Positions 47,401-54,502 of a stretch of DNA of 64,000 bases are shown one piece after another (the stretch's first letter is position 1; each line of letters starts with the position of its first letter). A program made the position numbers and the translations under genes. The notes beneath the pieces were generated by a model. It saw only the letters and a list, made by a program, of their open reading frames with translations. It was not told where the DNA came from and searched no databases. Source of the stretch: Streptomyces sp. S465 (GTDB lineage: Bacteria > Actinomycetota > Actinomycetes > Streptomycetales > Streptomycetaceae); assembly GCF_026898115.1 (NCBI RefSeq), contig NZ_CP114036.1:8736001-8800000 (forward strand), given 5' to 3'.

Positions 47401-48660
47401 GAACCGGATTACGAGAGCGAGGCCGGGGCCTGGCTGGACCAGGTCCTCACCGCGCTGAGGAGCGCGGGACACACCGCCCTCGCCCCGGCCCCGGAAGCCG
47501 CCCCGGCCCCCGCAACCGCCCCGGCTCCCCGGCCGGGCCGTCCCGCCCCTGCCACCGCCCGCCTGACCGGCAACCGTCGCTTGAGCCGGCCGGGCGCGGG
47601 CAAGGAGGTCCGCCGCTTCACCTTCGACGTCCGCGACAGCGAGACACCGCTGGTCTACGAGGCCGGTGACGCCCTGGCGGTGCACCCGCTCAACTGGCCC
47701 GAGCTCGTGACGGAGTGGCTGGCCGTCACCGGCCTCGACGCGGACGCGACCGTACGGATCAAGAACGTCGGAGAGGTGTCCTTCGCCGAGGGCCTGCTGC
47801 GCCACCTGGACATCACCCGCATCACCCCCGGCCTGCTGCGGTTCGTCGCCGACCGCGCCCGCGACCCCCGCGAGCTGCGGAAGCTCCTGCGTCCGGACAA
47901 CAAGGGCGAGCTGGCGCAGTGGTCCTGGGGACGCCAGGCCGTGGACGTGGCGGCCGAGTTCGGCATCCGGGCCGGGGCGCAGGAGTGGGCCGATGTGCTG
48001 GGGCGCCTGACGCCCCGCCTGTACTCGATATCGTCCAGCCCGCGGACCGACCCCCACCTGGTGTCGCTGACGGTCTCCGTCGTCCGCTACGAGAACCCGG
48101 GCGGCCGCCCGCGCCAGGGCGTGTGCTCCCCGTTCCTCGCCGACGCCGAGCCGGGGAGCCCGGTGCCGGTCCGCGTCCAGCGCGCCCCGCACTTCCGCCC
48201 GCCCGCCGACCCCGCCACGCCCATGGTGATGGTCGGACCCGGCACCGGTATCGCGCCCTTCATCGGCTTCCTGGAGGAACGCCGGGCCCGCGGCCACCGC
48301 GCCCCGAACTGGCTGTTCTTCGGCGAGCAGCACCGCGCGACCGACTTCTACTACGAGGAGGAGCTGACCGAGTTCCTCGCCGAGGGCGTCCTCACCCGCC
48401 TGGACACCGCCTTCTCCCGCGACCAGCGCACCAAGATCTACGTCCAGGACCGCATGCGCGAGCACGGCCCCCTGCTGTGGTCCTGGCTCCGGGACGGTGC
48501 CCACTTCTACGTCTGCGGCGACGCCTCCCGTATGGCCAAGGACGTCGACCGGGCCCTGCGGGACATCGCCACCGTCCACGGCGGCCTGGACGAGGCCGAG
48601 GCGGCGGCGTACGTCAAGCAACTCGCCGCCGACAAACGCTATCTGCGCGACGTCTACTGA
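44416..48660 (+). CDS. Bifunctional assimilatory nitrate reductase / CysJ-type flavoprotein fusion
   Basis: A 1414-residue fusion. Residues about 15-715 form a molybdopterin reductase (NasC/NarB type): a 4Fe-4S site with C18, C21, C25 and C58, Cys151 as Mo ligand in SNSRLCMAGAGTGYK, and a C-terminal molydopterin-binding domain (VLNTGRLQHQWHTLTKTG). A Pro/Gly-Leu-Glu repeat linker (756-790) leads to a flavodoxin domain (WASQTGNAEEFATATAE, about 878) and a FAD/NADPH reductase module like sulfite reductase alpha (RLYSISSSPRTDPH, GPGTGIAPFIGFLEERR, YVCGDASRMAKDV, terminal KRYLRDVY). Electrons could thus pass from NADPH to the Mo site in one chain. GTG start with AAAGGAGG eight bases upstream. Nitrate as substrate is inferred from family; no nitrite reductase or transporter is adjacent. 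Confidence 0.88.
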   Translation: MVAPGSRSGDTTKVRTVCSYCGVGCGMVLDIGTGPDGRRTVLKASGDKEHPANFGRLCTKGATTADMLAAPGRLTTALRRPRRGQEPVPVSRDEAIAETARRLRAIVDEHGPDAVALYVSGQMSLEAQYLANKLAKGFLRTNQIESNSRLCMAGAGTGYKLSLGADGPPGSYQDFEAADVFFVIGSNMADCHPILFLRIMDRVRSAGAKLIVVDPRRTATAAKADLFLQIKPGTDLALLNGLLHLLHAHGHTDAEFIAEHTEGWEAMPEFLADYPPATVAEITGIPEDDLREAARLIGEAGEWMSCWTMGLNQSTHGTWNTNALVNLHLATGAICRPGSGPFSLTGQPNAMGGREMGYMGPGLPGQRSVLVDADRAFVEQLWELEPGALRAEGAGKGTVEMFQKMAAGDIKACWIICTNPVASVANRKTVIEGLEAAEFVVTQDVFADTETNAYADVVLPGALWTETEGVLINSERNLTLAQPAADPPGEATADWRIIAAVARAMGYGQGFGYDSAEEVFEEIKRAWNPVTGWDLRGVSYERLRTTPVQWPAASAEGSDRNPIRYLTENGSPAFPTAGGRAVFYARPHIPAAEMPDDDYPYVLNTGRLQHQWHTLTKTGKVPKLNKLDPRPFVEVHPRDAAELGLAEGDSVEIASRRGRAVLPAVVTDRVRPGCCFAPFHWNDLFGEYLSINAVTSDAVDPLSFQPEFKVCAVALTKVATPVTVRAPALVSARPTDSAPAEGPAALPQPAAAAPTPLGLEPAPFGLESAPFGLEPAPSGLEPGSFGLEPTPPPVLAEPERRYLTGFLAGIPSGAPGVPVLPPDAPFSPEHAQWVNGVLAGMYSRAEATPATAHRAGGSPGASAPAADAPRRQVVILWASQTGNAEEFATATAERLTADGHAASRVSMAEADPAALPSGADLLLITSTFGDGDAPDNGAGFWDALASSDAPRLKDRRYSVLAFGDSSYDDFCGHGRRLDRRMAELGAVRLAPRTDCEPDYESEAGAWLDQVLTALRSAGHTALAPAPEAAPAPATAPAPRPGRPAPATARLTGNRRLSRPGAGKEVRRFTFDVRDSETPLVYEAGDALAVHPLNWPELVTEWLAVTGLDADATVRIKNVGEVSFAEGLLRHLDITRITPGLLRFVADRARDPRELRKLLRPDNKGELAQWSWGRQAVDVAAEFGIRAGAQEWADVLGRLTPRLYSISSSPRTDPHLVSLTVSVVRYENPGGRPRQGVCSPFLADAEPGSPVPVRVQRAPHFRPPADPATPMVMVGPGTGIAPFIGFLEERRARGHRAPNWLFFGEQHRATDFYYEEELTEFLAEGVLTRLDTAFSRDQRTKIYVQDRMREHGPLLWSWLRDGAHFYVCGDASRMAKDVDRALRDIATVHGGLDEAEAAAYVKQLAADKRYLRDVY
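46681..46785 (+). repeat. Five 21-base in-frame tandem repeats in the interdomain linker
   Basis: Five copies of a 21-base unit (core TTCGGCCTGGAGCCC) encoding P-F-G-L-E-P-A steps between the molybdopterin reductase and flavodoxin parts of the fusion. Copies differ by one to three bases. Confidence 0.9.
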
Positions 48661-48725
48661 CCACGAGGGCCGCCCGGCTACGTGCCGTGCGCCTGACCGG
48701 CTCCCGCCCGGCGCCGATCCGCCCC

Positions 48726-49049
48726 CTACCGTGACGTCAGGCCGCGCTCTTCGAGTTCGTCCGCGCACTCCTTTGGCACCACTATCGCGGTCGCCTCCAA
48801 TCTGTTCTGGTGCCGAGGGGGCGCGGACGGGCTGAGCGCTTCCTGCCGCTCGTGTTCGGCCTCGGCACGGGCTTGTTCGATGCGGTCGGCGATCTCCTGG
48901 CAGCCGGCGGTGCGGGGGCGCGCCGGCGTCGGCTCCTCGGTGGCGGACCCCGGGTCCGGGTACGGCTCGGCGTCGAGGGCGGCGGTGGCGGCGACACCGG
49001 CCAGGCACAGCCCCGCCCAGACGACGATGACCACACGGCGGGCGCTCAC
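48726..49049 (-). CDS. Small hypothetical exported or membrane-anchored protein
   Basis: A 107-residue protein from a GTG at 49049: VSARRVVIVVWAGLCLAGVA is an N-terminal hydrophobic segment (signal peptide or anchor), followed by an acidic/Pro-rich stretch, one Cys, and a charged helix (IADRIEQARAEAEHERQEAL). I do not recognise a family. Its start codon overlaps the stop codon of a 22-residue TetR stub (GTGA), so translation may be coupled to that remnant. It lies 65 bases from the end of the convergent reductase fusion. Confidence 0.55.
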   Translation of the reverse strand: MSARRVVIVVWAGLCLAGVAATAALDAEPYPDPGSATEEPTPARPRTAGCQEIADRIEQARAEAEHERQEALSPSAPPRHQNRLEATAIVVPKECADELEERGLTSR

Positions 49050-49114
49050 GAGCCGGCCAGGTCGAGTGCGGCGCGCACCAGTCGCTCCCGCGCGTTCGGT
49101 TCCCCTCGAGCCAT
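49046..49114 (-). pseudogene. TetR-family regulator, N-terminal stub of 22 residues
   Basis: Reads MARGEPNARERLVRAALDLA, then Gly-Ser and TGA. MARGExNARERLVRAALDL is the exact kind of start seen in many Streptomyces TetR regulators just before the HTH, but here the frame ends before the HTH and passes directly into the start of the next gene. It is a truncated regulator or a new leader peptide made from one. Confidence 0.65.
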
Positions 49115-49127
49115 GGGGACAGCGTAG

Positions 49128-49352
49128 ATGAGGCGACTTCGTACCGTCAGTCGGGCGACGCTGGACGAGGGCGCGGTGCCCGTCCCCGACGCGGTACTGG
49201 CGGCGATGCGCGCGCATCCGCAGGGAGGGGGTGCGGTCGTGATCGGTGGGTGCGTGGCCGAACACCCCGGCATGGTCGTGGCCCGTACCGGATTCGGCGG
49301 GACCCGGATCGTGGATCCGCCGCTCGGCGAGCGACTCCCGTGCATCTGCTGA
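49128..49352 (+). CDS. Hypothetical 74-residue ORF, possibly a gene fragment
   Basis: From an ATG 13 bases from the divergent TetR stub: MRRLRTVSRATLDEGAVPVP, then a Gly/Val-rich run containing GGGAVVIGGCVAEHPGMVV and GTRIVDPPLGERLPCIC. Third-position GC is high, so it is or was coding. I do not recognise it, and there is no ribosome site. A position opposite a TetR stub suggests the remains of a TetR target gene. Confidence 0.35.
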   Translation: MRRLRTVSRATLDEGAVPVPDAVLAAMRAHPQGGGAVVIGGCVAEHPGMVVARTGFGGTRIVDPPLGERLPCIC

Positions 49353-49459
49353 ACGGGCGCGGTTTCCAGGTGGCCGGGACACACCGGCGGACCGGACACT
49401 GGAAGGGGAAGAGCCGCCGGAACGCCGTGCGGAACGGACCGAGGGAAGGGAGGAACCCC

Positions 49460-50125
49460 GTGCCCGAGACTCCGCACATCGTGAGCGATGTGATGACACG
49501 GACGGTGGTCGCCGTCGGGCGTGAGGCGCCGTTCAAGGAACTGGTGCAGACCCTGGGCACGTGGCGGGTGAGCGCCATGCCGGTCCTGGAGGGCGAGGGC
49601 CGGGTCATCGGCGTCGTCTCCGAGGCCGACCTGCTGCCCAAGGAGGAATTCCGGGACAGCGACCCGGACCGCTTCCAGCAGCTGCGGCGCCTCCCCGATC
49701 TCGCGAAGGCGGGGGCGGTGACGGCGGAAGAGCTGATGAGCTCCCCGGCGGTGACCGTCCACCCGGACGCCACGCTGCCCGAGGCGGCCCGGATCATGGC
49801 CGTCAGGGGGGTCAAACGGCTTCCCGTGGTCGACGCCGAGGGGAAGTTGCAGGGCATCGTCACCCGGGGTGATCTGCTGAAGGTCTTCCTCCGCACAGAC
49901 CAGGACATCGAGGCGGAGGTCCACCGCACCGTGGTGTCCCACCTCTTCCCCGGCAGCGGTGTCCACGTCCGGGCCCGGGAGGGTGTCGTCACCCTCAGCG
50001 GACAGCTCGGCGACACCGCGCTGATCCCCGTGGCCGCGCGCCTCACCCGGGCCGTGGAGGGAGTCGTGGACGTCGAATGCCATTTCCGGGGCGTCGGGCC
50101 GGACCAGGCCGCACACCCCGCCTGA
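49460..50125 (+). CDS. CBS-pair and BON domain protein
   Basis: A 221-residue cytosolic protein: CBS 1 (about 8-62, VSDVMTRTVVAVGREAPFKE), CBS 2 (about 90-147, EELMSSPAVTVHPDATLPEA, then GVKRLPVVDAEGKLQGIVTR) and a C-terminal BON domain (about 150-215, VRAREGVVTLSGQLGD). CBS pairs bind adenine nucleotides; BON is usually a lipid/partner-binding fold. This combination is typical of actinomycete dormancy-type (DevR/DosR-like) gene regions next to universal stress proteins. GTG start with GGGAGGA. Its paralogue is at 51148. Function unknown. Confidence 0.85.
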   Translation: MPETPHIVSDVMTRTVVAVGREAPFKELVQTLGTWRVSAMPVLEGEGRVIGVVSEADLLPKEEFRDSDPDRFQQLRRLPDLAKAGAVTAEELMSSPAVTVHPDATLPEAARIMAVRGVKRLPVVDAEGKLQGIVTRGDLLKVFLRTDQDIEAEVHRTVVSHLFPGSGVHVRAREGVVTLSGQLGDTALIPVAARLTRAVEGVVDVECHFRGVGPDQAAHPA

Positions 50126-50171
50126 CGGGGGCCTCCCCGGCCGGTCCCGCACGCACCACGCACGGCCGCGG

Positions 50172-50275
50172 TTACGGCTCGGTGTCCAGCACGTCCTGGA
50201 CCGGCCGGCGGGGGTCCGGGCGCCCGGACGGCCGTACCCCAAGCGCAGCACCATCTGCACATAGGCCATGCCCGC
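50172..50275 (-). pseudogene. Nitroreductase (Acg-type) C-terminal remnant, frameshifted
   Basis: The minus strand from about 50275 reads PAAGMAYVQMVLRLGYGRPG, and after a one-base shift near 50212 continues RRPVQDVLDTEP with a TAA at 50172-50174. The VLRLGYG...PRRPVQDVL ending matches the tail of Acg-family nitroreductases, which accompany CBS and USP genes in dormancy regions. Only about 32 codons remain. Confidence 0.55.
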
Positions 50276-50492
50276 CGCCGGGGCGGCGCTGGTCCTCCAG
50301 GCGGCCGGCGTGTATCTGCCGCCCCTGCGCGCCCTGTTGGGCACCGAGCCGCTGCCCCCGGGGGGCCTCGCCGTCGCGTGTGTCCTCTCCGGCCTCGGGC
50401 ACATCGTCATGCGCGCACAGGCGCGGCTGGTCCCGGAGCGGCCACCCCGGACGGGCTCCGCCGTCCGCGAGGCGCGACGGGGCGCCAGGTGA
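50268..50492 (+). pseudogene. P-type cation ATPase, C-terminal remnant
   Basis: About 74 codons: MPAAGAALVLQAAGVYLPPL, RALLGTEPLPPGGLAVACV and LSGLGHIVMRAQARL, then a basic tail and TGA. Two hydrophobic helices separated by the YLPPLRxLLGTEPL loop are the final membrane helices of a calcium/cation P-type ATPase. The catalytic domains are absent, a TAG precedes the first codon, and the first bases overlap the nitroreductase remnant on the other strand, marking a recombination junction. Confidence 0.65.
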
Positions 50493-50569
50493 GGCGGGCG
50501 CCGGGCAGGTCGGGCGGAGGTCCGGCCGAGCGCTCCGCCGACTCCGTCCGTTCCGGCACGGGGGAGCGG

Positions 50570-50779
50570 TTACAGACCCTGCGACAGCAGGAGTTCGTGG
50601 GCGAGCCGCGCGCCGCGTGCCGCCTCCTCGGGCGGAACGTCCTTCGACGGGATGTTCTCCAGGCCGTGGGCCAGTGCCCGGACGGCCTCGGCCAGGGTTC
50701 CGACCTGTGCTTCCAGCCGGCTCAACCGGGCTTCCGGTCCGCGCTCGGCATCGGATGCTTCGGGATGGTTGTGCGTCAT
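50570..50779 (-). CDS. Small hypothetical protein, coiled-coil-like
   Basis: A 69-residue hydrophilic protein, ATG at 50779 with GGAGG five to six bases upstream: MTHNHPEASDAERGPEARLS, then a heptad-like helix (RLEAQVGTLAEAVRALAHGL) and ARLAHELLLSQGL. No cysteine or membrane segment. It is probably a real gene given the ribosome site and codon bias. Small proteins of this kind occur in dormancy-type regions, but I cannot name a family. Confidence 0.6.
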   Translation of the reverse strand: MTHNHPEASDAERGPEARLSRLEAQVGTLAEAVRALAHGLENIPSKDVPPEEAARGARLAHELLLSQGL

Positions 50780-51147
50780 GTCGTGCCTCCCCACGAGGCG
50801 GTGACAAACCGGGCCTCAGCTCGGTGGGAACGAACGAACGCCCGCCAATCGGTGGTCGTGTGCATGCGTGCGTCCGGGCCGGGGAACACAAGGGGGGCCC
50901 GGCCGGTGTTCACTCATCGGTGGTCACGCATCCACATCCCGCCTTACTGCCTGACTTCCACTGTGTCACCGCTGATGAGCCGTGTCCTGGGGGCGGAAGA
51001 CCTGGCGGGTGGGCCGGATGGCCCCGTGGTGGGCCGAGCGGCCGTAACAGGGAGCCATGAGGCTCATCCGGCGGCCGGGGACGAGCTGGCAGGCTCGATG
51101 AGGAGCACACGGGCGGCCTGCCGCGCGTCCGTGAGAGGAGTCGGGAG
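50780..51147. other. 368-base intergenic region between divergent genes
   Basis: Contains promoters for the small gene at 50570 and the CBS-BON gene at 51148, not individually identifiable. An inverted repeat with arms CCGGGCC (50874-50880) and GGCCCGG (50896-50902) encloses a G-rich loop. I found no convincing DevR/DosR-type box and no gene. Confidence 0.45.
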
Positions 51148-51822
51148 ATGCACCACAGAACGGTCGGAGAGCTCATGACGCGGCCCGTGGTCCGGGCGCC
51201 GCGCGACATGCCGTTCAAGGAACTCGTGGCACTGCTCACGGAGCACGATGTCACCGCCGTGCCGGTCGTGGACGACTCCGGACGCCCGGTCGGTGTGCTG
51301 TCCGAGGCCGATCTGCTCCGCAAGTCGTCCGGTCAGGCCGACCCGTCGGGTCTGTTGCCCCTTCCGCACCTGGAGGCGTGGGAGCGCGCGAAGGCGCGGG
51401 GGGCGAGGGCGGAGGAGCTGATGTCGGCGCCCGCGGTGTGTGCGCGTCCGGAGTGGACGGTCGTCGAGGCGGCTCGGGTGATGTCGGACCGGAACGTCAG
51501 GCGGCTGCCCGTGGTGGACGAGACCGGCGAGCTGCTCGGCATCGTCAGCCGGGGCGACCTGTTGCGGGTCTTCCTGCGCCATGACGACGCGATCCGCGAC
51601 GAGATCGAAGGGGATCTGCTGCGGCGGACCCTGCGTCTGGCGCCCTCGGCCGTGACGGTCGAGGTGCGGCAGGGCGAGGTCACGCTGGACGGGTCGGTCG
51701 AGACCAGGAGCCTGGTCCCGGTCATCGTGCGGCTGTGCCGGGGGGTGGACGGGGTGGTCTCGGTCGACGAGCACATCGCCTATGGCACCGATGACACCGG
51801 CGGCTCCGCCATGGCCGCGTGA
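51148..51822 (+). CDS. CBS-pair and BON domain protein, second copy
   Basis: A 224-residue paralogue of the protein at 49460 with the same order: CBS 1 (HRTVGELMTRPVVRAPRDMP), CBS 2 (RAEELMSAPAVCARPEWTVV, then NVRRLPVVDETGELLGIVSR) and BON (VEVRQGEVTLDGSVETRSLV). ATG with GGGAG three to six bases upstream. It is followed after 20 bases by a universal stress protein gene, so the two form an operon of stress/energy-sensing proteins. Ligand and partner unknown. Confidence 0.87.
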   Translation: MHHRTVGELMTRPVVRAPRDMPFKELVALLTEHDVTAVPVVDDSGRPVGVLSEADLLRKSSGQADPSGLLPLPHLEAWERAKARGARAEELMSAPAVCARPEWTVVEAARVMSDRNVRRLPVVDETGELLGIVSRGDLLRVFLRHDDAIRDEIEGDLLRRTLRLAPSAVTVEVRQGEVTLDGSVETRSLVPVIVRLCRGVDGVVSVDEHIAYGTDDTGGSAMAA

Positions 51823-51842
51823 ACCCGGCAGGAGGCACCGGC

Positions 51843-52730
51843 ATGGAACACGCCAACGCCACGGAACACGCCACGGAACAAGTGGTCACCGTGGGCCTCG
51901 ACGGCTCGGCCGAGAGCCTGGCCGCCGCTCACTGGGCCGCCGACGAGGCGGAGCGGCGTGAGCTGGCACTGCGTCTGACGCACGCCTGGATCCTGCTGTC
52001 CCCGCCCACGCCGGACAGCCCCACGGCGGATGACCAGAACTACTGGGCGCGGCGGATCGTGCACGACGCCCACGCCGAGCTGGCCCGCGACCATCCGCGG
52101 CTGACCATCGTCGAGGACCTGGTCGCGGACGAGGCCGAGACGGCCCTGCTCGACGCGGCCGCGCGGTCCCGCATGCTGGTGCTCGGATCCCGGGGACTGG
52201 ACCGGGTGGCCAGCTTCTTCCTGGGCGACATCGGATCGCACACCATCGCACGGGCGGAGCGGCCCGTGGTGCTGATGCGCGCGGCGGGGAGAACGGACGG
52301 ACGCCGGCGTCATGTGGTCGTGGGCCTGAGCCTGCACGGTCCCCAGGACAACCTCCTCGAGTTCGCCTATGTCACCGCGTTCACCCGCGATGTGCCGCTG
52401 CACGCCGTCCACGGAAGAAAGCCGGACCGGGCACACACCGCCGCCCGGGGGACGGAATCCGACGTGGCTCAGGTCTTCACGGAGCAGGCGCGCCGGGAAC
52501 TGGACGAGGTGCTGCGGCCGTGGCGGGAGAAGTTCCCCCGGGTGCGGGTGATCGACGAGGTCCGGCTGGAGAGCCCCGCCCAGGCCGTCGTACGGGCCGC
52601 GTCCGACAGCGATCTGCTGATGCTCGGACGGCGGAAGCACCCGCCCGCGCTGGGTCCCCGCCTGGGCCCCGTGGTGCAGGCGGCGGTGCACCACGCGGGC
52701 TGTCCGGTCGCCGTCGTCCCGCATGAATGA
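51843..52730 (+). CDS. Universal stress protein, tandem Usp domains
   Basis: A 295-residue protein with two Usp domains (about 14-148 and 157-293). The first has the start VVTVGLDGSAESLAAAHWA and the ATP-binding pattern GSRGLDRVASFFLGDIGS. The second domain's equivalent (GRRKHPPALGPRLGP) is degenerate, so probably only one nucleotide is bound. Tandem Usp proteins are expressed in dormancy and hypoxia in actinomycetes. Co-transcribed with the CBS-BON gene upstream; GGAGG is nine bases before the ATG. Confidence 0.88.
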   Translation: MEHANATEHATEQVVTVGLDGSAESLAAAHWAADEAERRELALRLTHAWILLSPPTPDSPTADDQNYWARRIVHDAHAELARDHPRLTIVEDLVADEAETALLDAAARSRMLVLGSRGLDRVASFFLGDIGSHTIARAERPVVLMRAAGRTDGRRRHVVVGLSLHGPQDNLLEFAYVTAFTRDVPLHAVHGRKPDRAHTAARGTESDVAQVFTEQARRELDEVLRPWREKFPRVRVIDEVRLESPAQAVVRAASDSDLLMLGRRKHPPALGPRLGPVVQAAVHHAGCPVAVVPHE

Positions 52731-52840
52731 GCGGGACGCGGCAGTGGCGGGACGGATGGCCACGGTCGGCGCCCACCTGCGGCGACCGCGCGCCGCCAGG
52801 CGGTGGCGGGCGGCCTGAAGGCGCCCGGGACGGGGCGCGG

Positions 52841-53173
52841 TCACGTCTGCCGCGGGACGATGGCGACCGGGCACGCGGAGTGGTGGAGCACCGCATGGCC
52901 GACCCGGCCGAGCTGTAGACCACTGTGGTCACGGCGGCGGAGGGCACTGTGGTCACGGCGGCGGAGGGCGCCGACCACCAGCAGATCGGCTGTTCCGACA
53001 TGTCCCGCAGAACCCGGTGCGCCGGTCGGCGACGATTGCTCGGCCACGGTCTCCCCCGAGGGGCGTTCCGTGCTGAACGAGGGGAGACGGCCCTCGTACC
53101 GCTCCCACCGGGAGGCGTGGATCAGACGCAGGGGCAGCTCATGGCGCGCCGCCTCGTCCACCGCCCAGTCCAC
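52841..53173 (-). pseudogene. Universal stress protein with internal deletion and no N-terminal start
   Basis: An open frame of about 110 codons joins a Usp N-terminal helix (MDWAVDEAARHELPLRLIHA) to a Usp C-terminus (TADLLVVGALRRRDHS, then HAVLHHSACPVAIVPRQT). The central half of the domain and the first strand with the VVGVDGS motif are missing. The upstream sequence goes straight into the ApbE gene end with no start site. A 24-base tandem duplication lies inside. It could still be expressed as a mini-protein, but decay is more likely. Confidence 0.65.
52922..52969. repeat. Perfect 24-base tandem duplication
   Basis: Two identical 24-base copies, 52922-52945 and 52946-52969, beginning ACTGTGGTCACGG. 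On the minus strand each encodes ALRRRDHS-like eight-residue steps in the Usp remnant. Being perfect, it is recent. Confidence 0.9.
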
Positions 53174-53194
53174 GTCCCGCGCCGACCCCGCCCG

Positions 53195-53983
53195 TCACGG
53201 CGCGGCCCCGGCCAGGACCGTCCCGGGGAAGCCCGGGGTGCGCCAGACCTCACCCGCCGCGGTGATCCCCAGCGCCTCGTGGCCGTCCAGCGCCTCGACC
53301 CAGGCGCGGGCCCCGCCGCCCATGGCGAACGCGGCGGTGGCGTAGGCGTCGGTCCGGGTGAGGTGACGGCCGGTGAGGGTGAGCGAGAGCAGCCCGGTGG
53401 CGGGCCGGCCGGTGTGCGGGTCCAGCACATGCGCACCGCGCTCGGCCGTGCCCGAGGTGGCGACGGCCAGGTCGTGTCCGGTGACGACGGCGGCCGGCTC
53501 CCCTGGGCGGGCGGGGTGGGCGATGCCGATCCGCCACGGCGTGCCGGGGGCGGCTTCGCCACGCGACTGGAGGTCGCCGCCGCCGTTGACGCAGGTGTTG
53601 TGGGCGCCCGCCGCGTCCAGCATCTGGGAGACCCGCTCGACCGCCCAGCCCTTGACCATCCCGGAGGGGTCGAGCCGGCCGCCGGGGGTGTGGCTGAACC
53701 AGCCGCCGGTGGCGCGCGTCGCTTCCGCGCACAGCGCGAACACCTCGGTCACCTCGGGCCCGTACCGCTCCGGGACCGGCTCGCCACGGCCCAGGCGGCT
53801 GATCACGCTGTTGGGGCGGTAGGTCGAGAAGACCTCGTCCACATGGTGCAGCCAGGCCACGGCCTCCCGCAGGGCCCGGCGGACGGGCGGGGTGACCGGG
53901 TCACGGAGGTCGAAGGAGAACACCGTGCCCATGACGTGCTCGACGTGGCGCAGCCCACGGGCGGGCGCGGAGGTCTCAGACAC
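53195..53983 (-). CDS. apbE: FAD:protein FMN transferase (ApbE)
   Basis: A 262-residue ApbE that moves FMN from FAD onto a Ser/Thr of exported proteins. Motifs: HVMGTVFSFDLRDP at the start, DEVFSTYRPNSVISRLGRGE, DPSGMVKGWAVERV (the D-x-SG-x-x-KG FAD site), CVNGGGDLQSRG, and TSGTAERGAHVLDPHTGRP. GTG start at 53983, overlapping the FMN-binding gene stop by eight bases, which couples the modifying enzyme to its substrate. No signal peptide is visible, so it would act on the cytosolic side or before export. Third gene of the ferric-reductase/FMN-binding/ApbE operon. Confidence 0.92.
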   Translation of the reverse strand: MSETSAPARGLRHVEHVMGTVFSFDLRDPVTPPVRRALREAVAWLHHVDEVFSTYRPNSVISRLGRGEPVPERYGPEVTEVFALCAEATRATGGWFSHTPGGRLDPSGMVKGWAVERVSQMLDAAGAHNTCVNGGGDLQSRGEAAPGTPWRIGIAHPARPGEPAAVVTGHDLAVATSGTAERGAHVLDPHTGRPATGLLSLTLTGRHLTRTDAYATAAFAMGGGARAWVEALDGHEALGITAAGEVWRTPGFPGTVLAGAAP

Positions 53984-54464
53984 CGGCCCTGTCCAGTGCG
54001 CTCTGGAGGGACCGGGTGTATCCCTCGCTGGTGTAGGTGGCGCCGGAGACCGCGTCGATGTGGGCACTCTGGGCGCTCAGCGCCTCCTGGGTCAGCTGCG
54101 GTACGGCGTAGGAGTTGATCTCCTGGGAGCGGGGGCGGTCGGACGGTGTCCGGAGCGCCTTGACGGCGGTGATCCTGCCGCCTGAGACCGTCACGGCCAC
54201 CTGGACCGGGCCGTACGCGGTGTTGCTCACGTCGCCGGTGTAGGTGGCGGAGGCGCCGGAGGTGCCGGAGGTGCCGCCCGAGGGTGCGGGGGACGACGTT
54301 CCCGACCGGCCGGTGCCGGGCGACGGGGACGATGACGCTCCCGGGGTTCCGGAGGCCGGCGGCGACGCCGCCATGGCCGTGGCGGGGTTCTGGTGTGGTT
54401 TGAGCGACAGCAGCAGGACGATGCCCGCCACGGTCGAGACGGTGGTGACGGCGGCCTTGCGCAC
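53976..54464 (-). CDS. FMN-binding domain protein, exported, flavinylation substrate
   Basis: A 162-residue protein: N-terminal membrane anchor or signal (VRKAAVTTVSTVAGIVLLLSL), a Ser/Pro/Thr/Gly-rich spacer (about 30-75), and an FMN_bind domain (about 78-160) with YTGDVSNTAYGPVQVAVTV and the flavinylation motif DAVSGATYTS near residue 143, where ApbE attaches FMN to the Thr of SGAT. GTG start with AAGGAG six bases upstream. It sits between the membrane reductase and ApbE, so it most likely carries electrons on the outer face of the membrane to an unknown acceptor. Confidence 0.9.
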   Translation of the reverse strand: MRKAAVTTVSTVAGIVLLLSLKPHQNPATAMAASPPASGTPGASSSPSPGTGRSGTSSPAPSGGTSGTSGASATYTGDVSNTAYGPVQVAVTVSGGRITAVKALRTPSDRPRSQEINSYAVPQLTQEALSAQSAHIDAVSGATYTSEGYTRSLQSALDRAGV

Positions 54465-54502
54465 GGAGGTCTCCTTCGGGTGCGGCGCGGTGCGGATCGG
54501 AC

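Noticed and set aside
50780..51147. DevR/DosR-box upstream of the CBS-BON gene
   Set aside because: No GGGAC-type dyad of the expected form could be found by eye.
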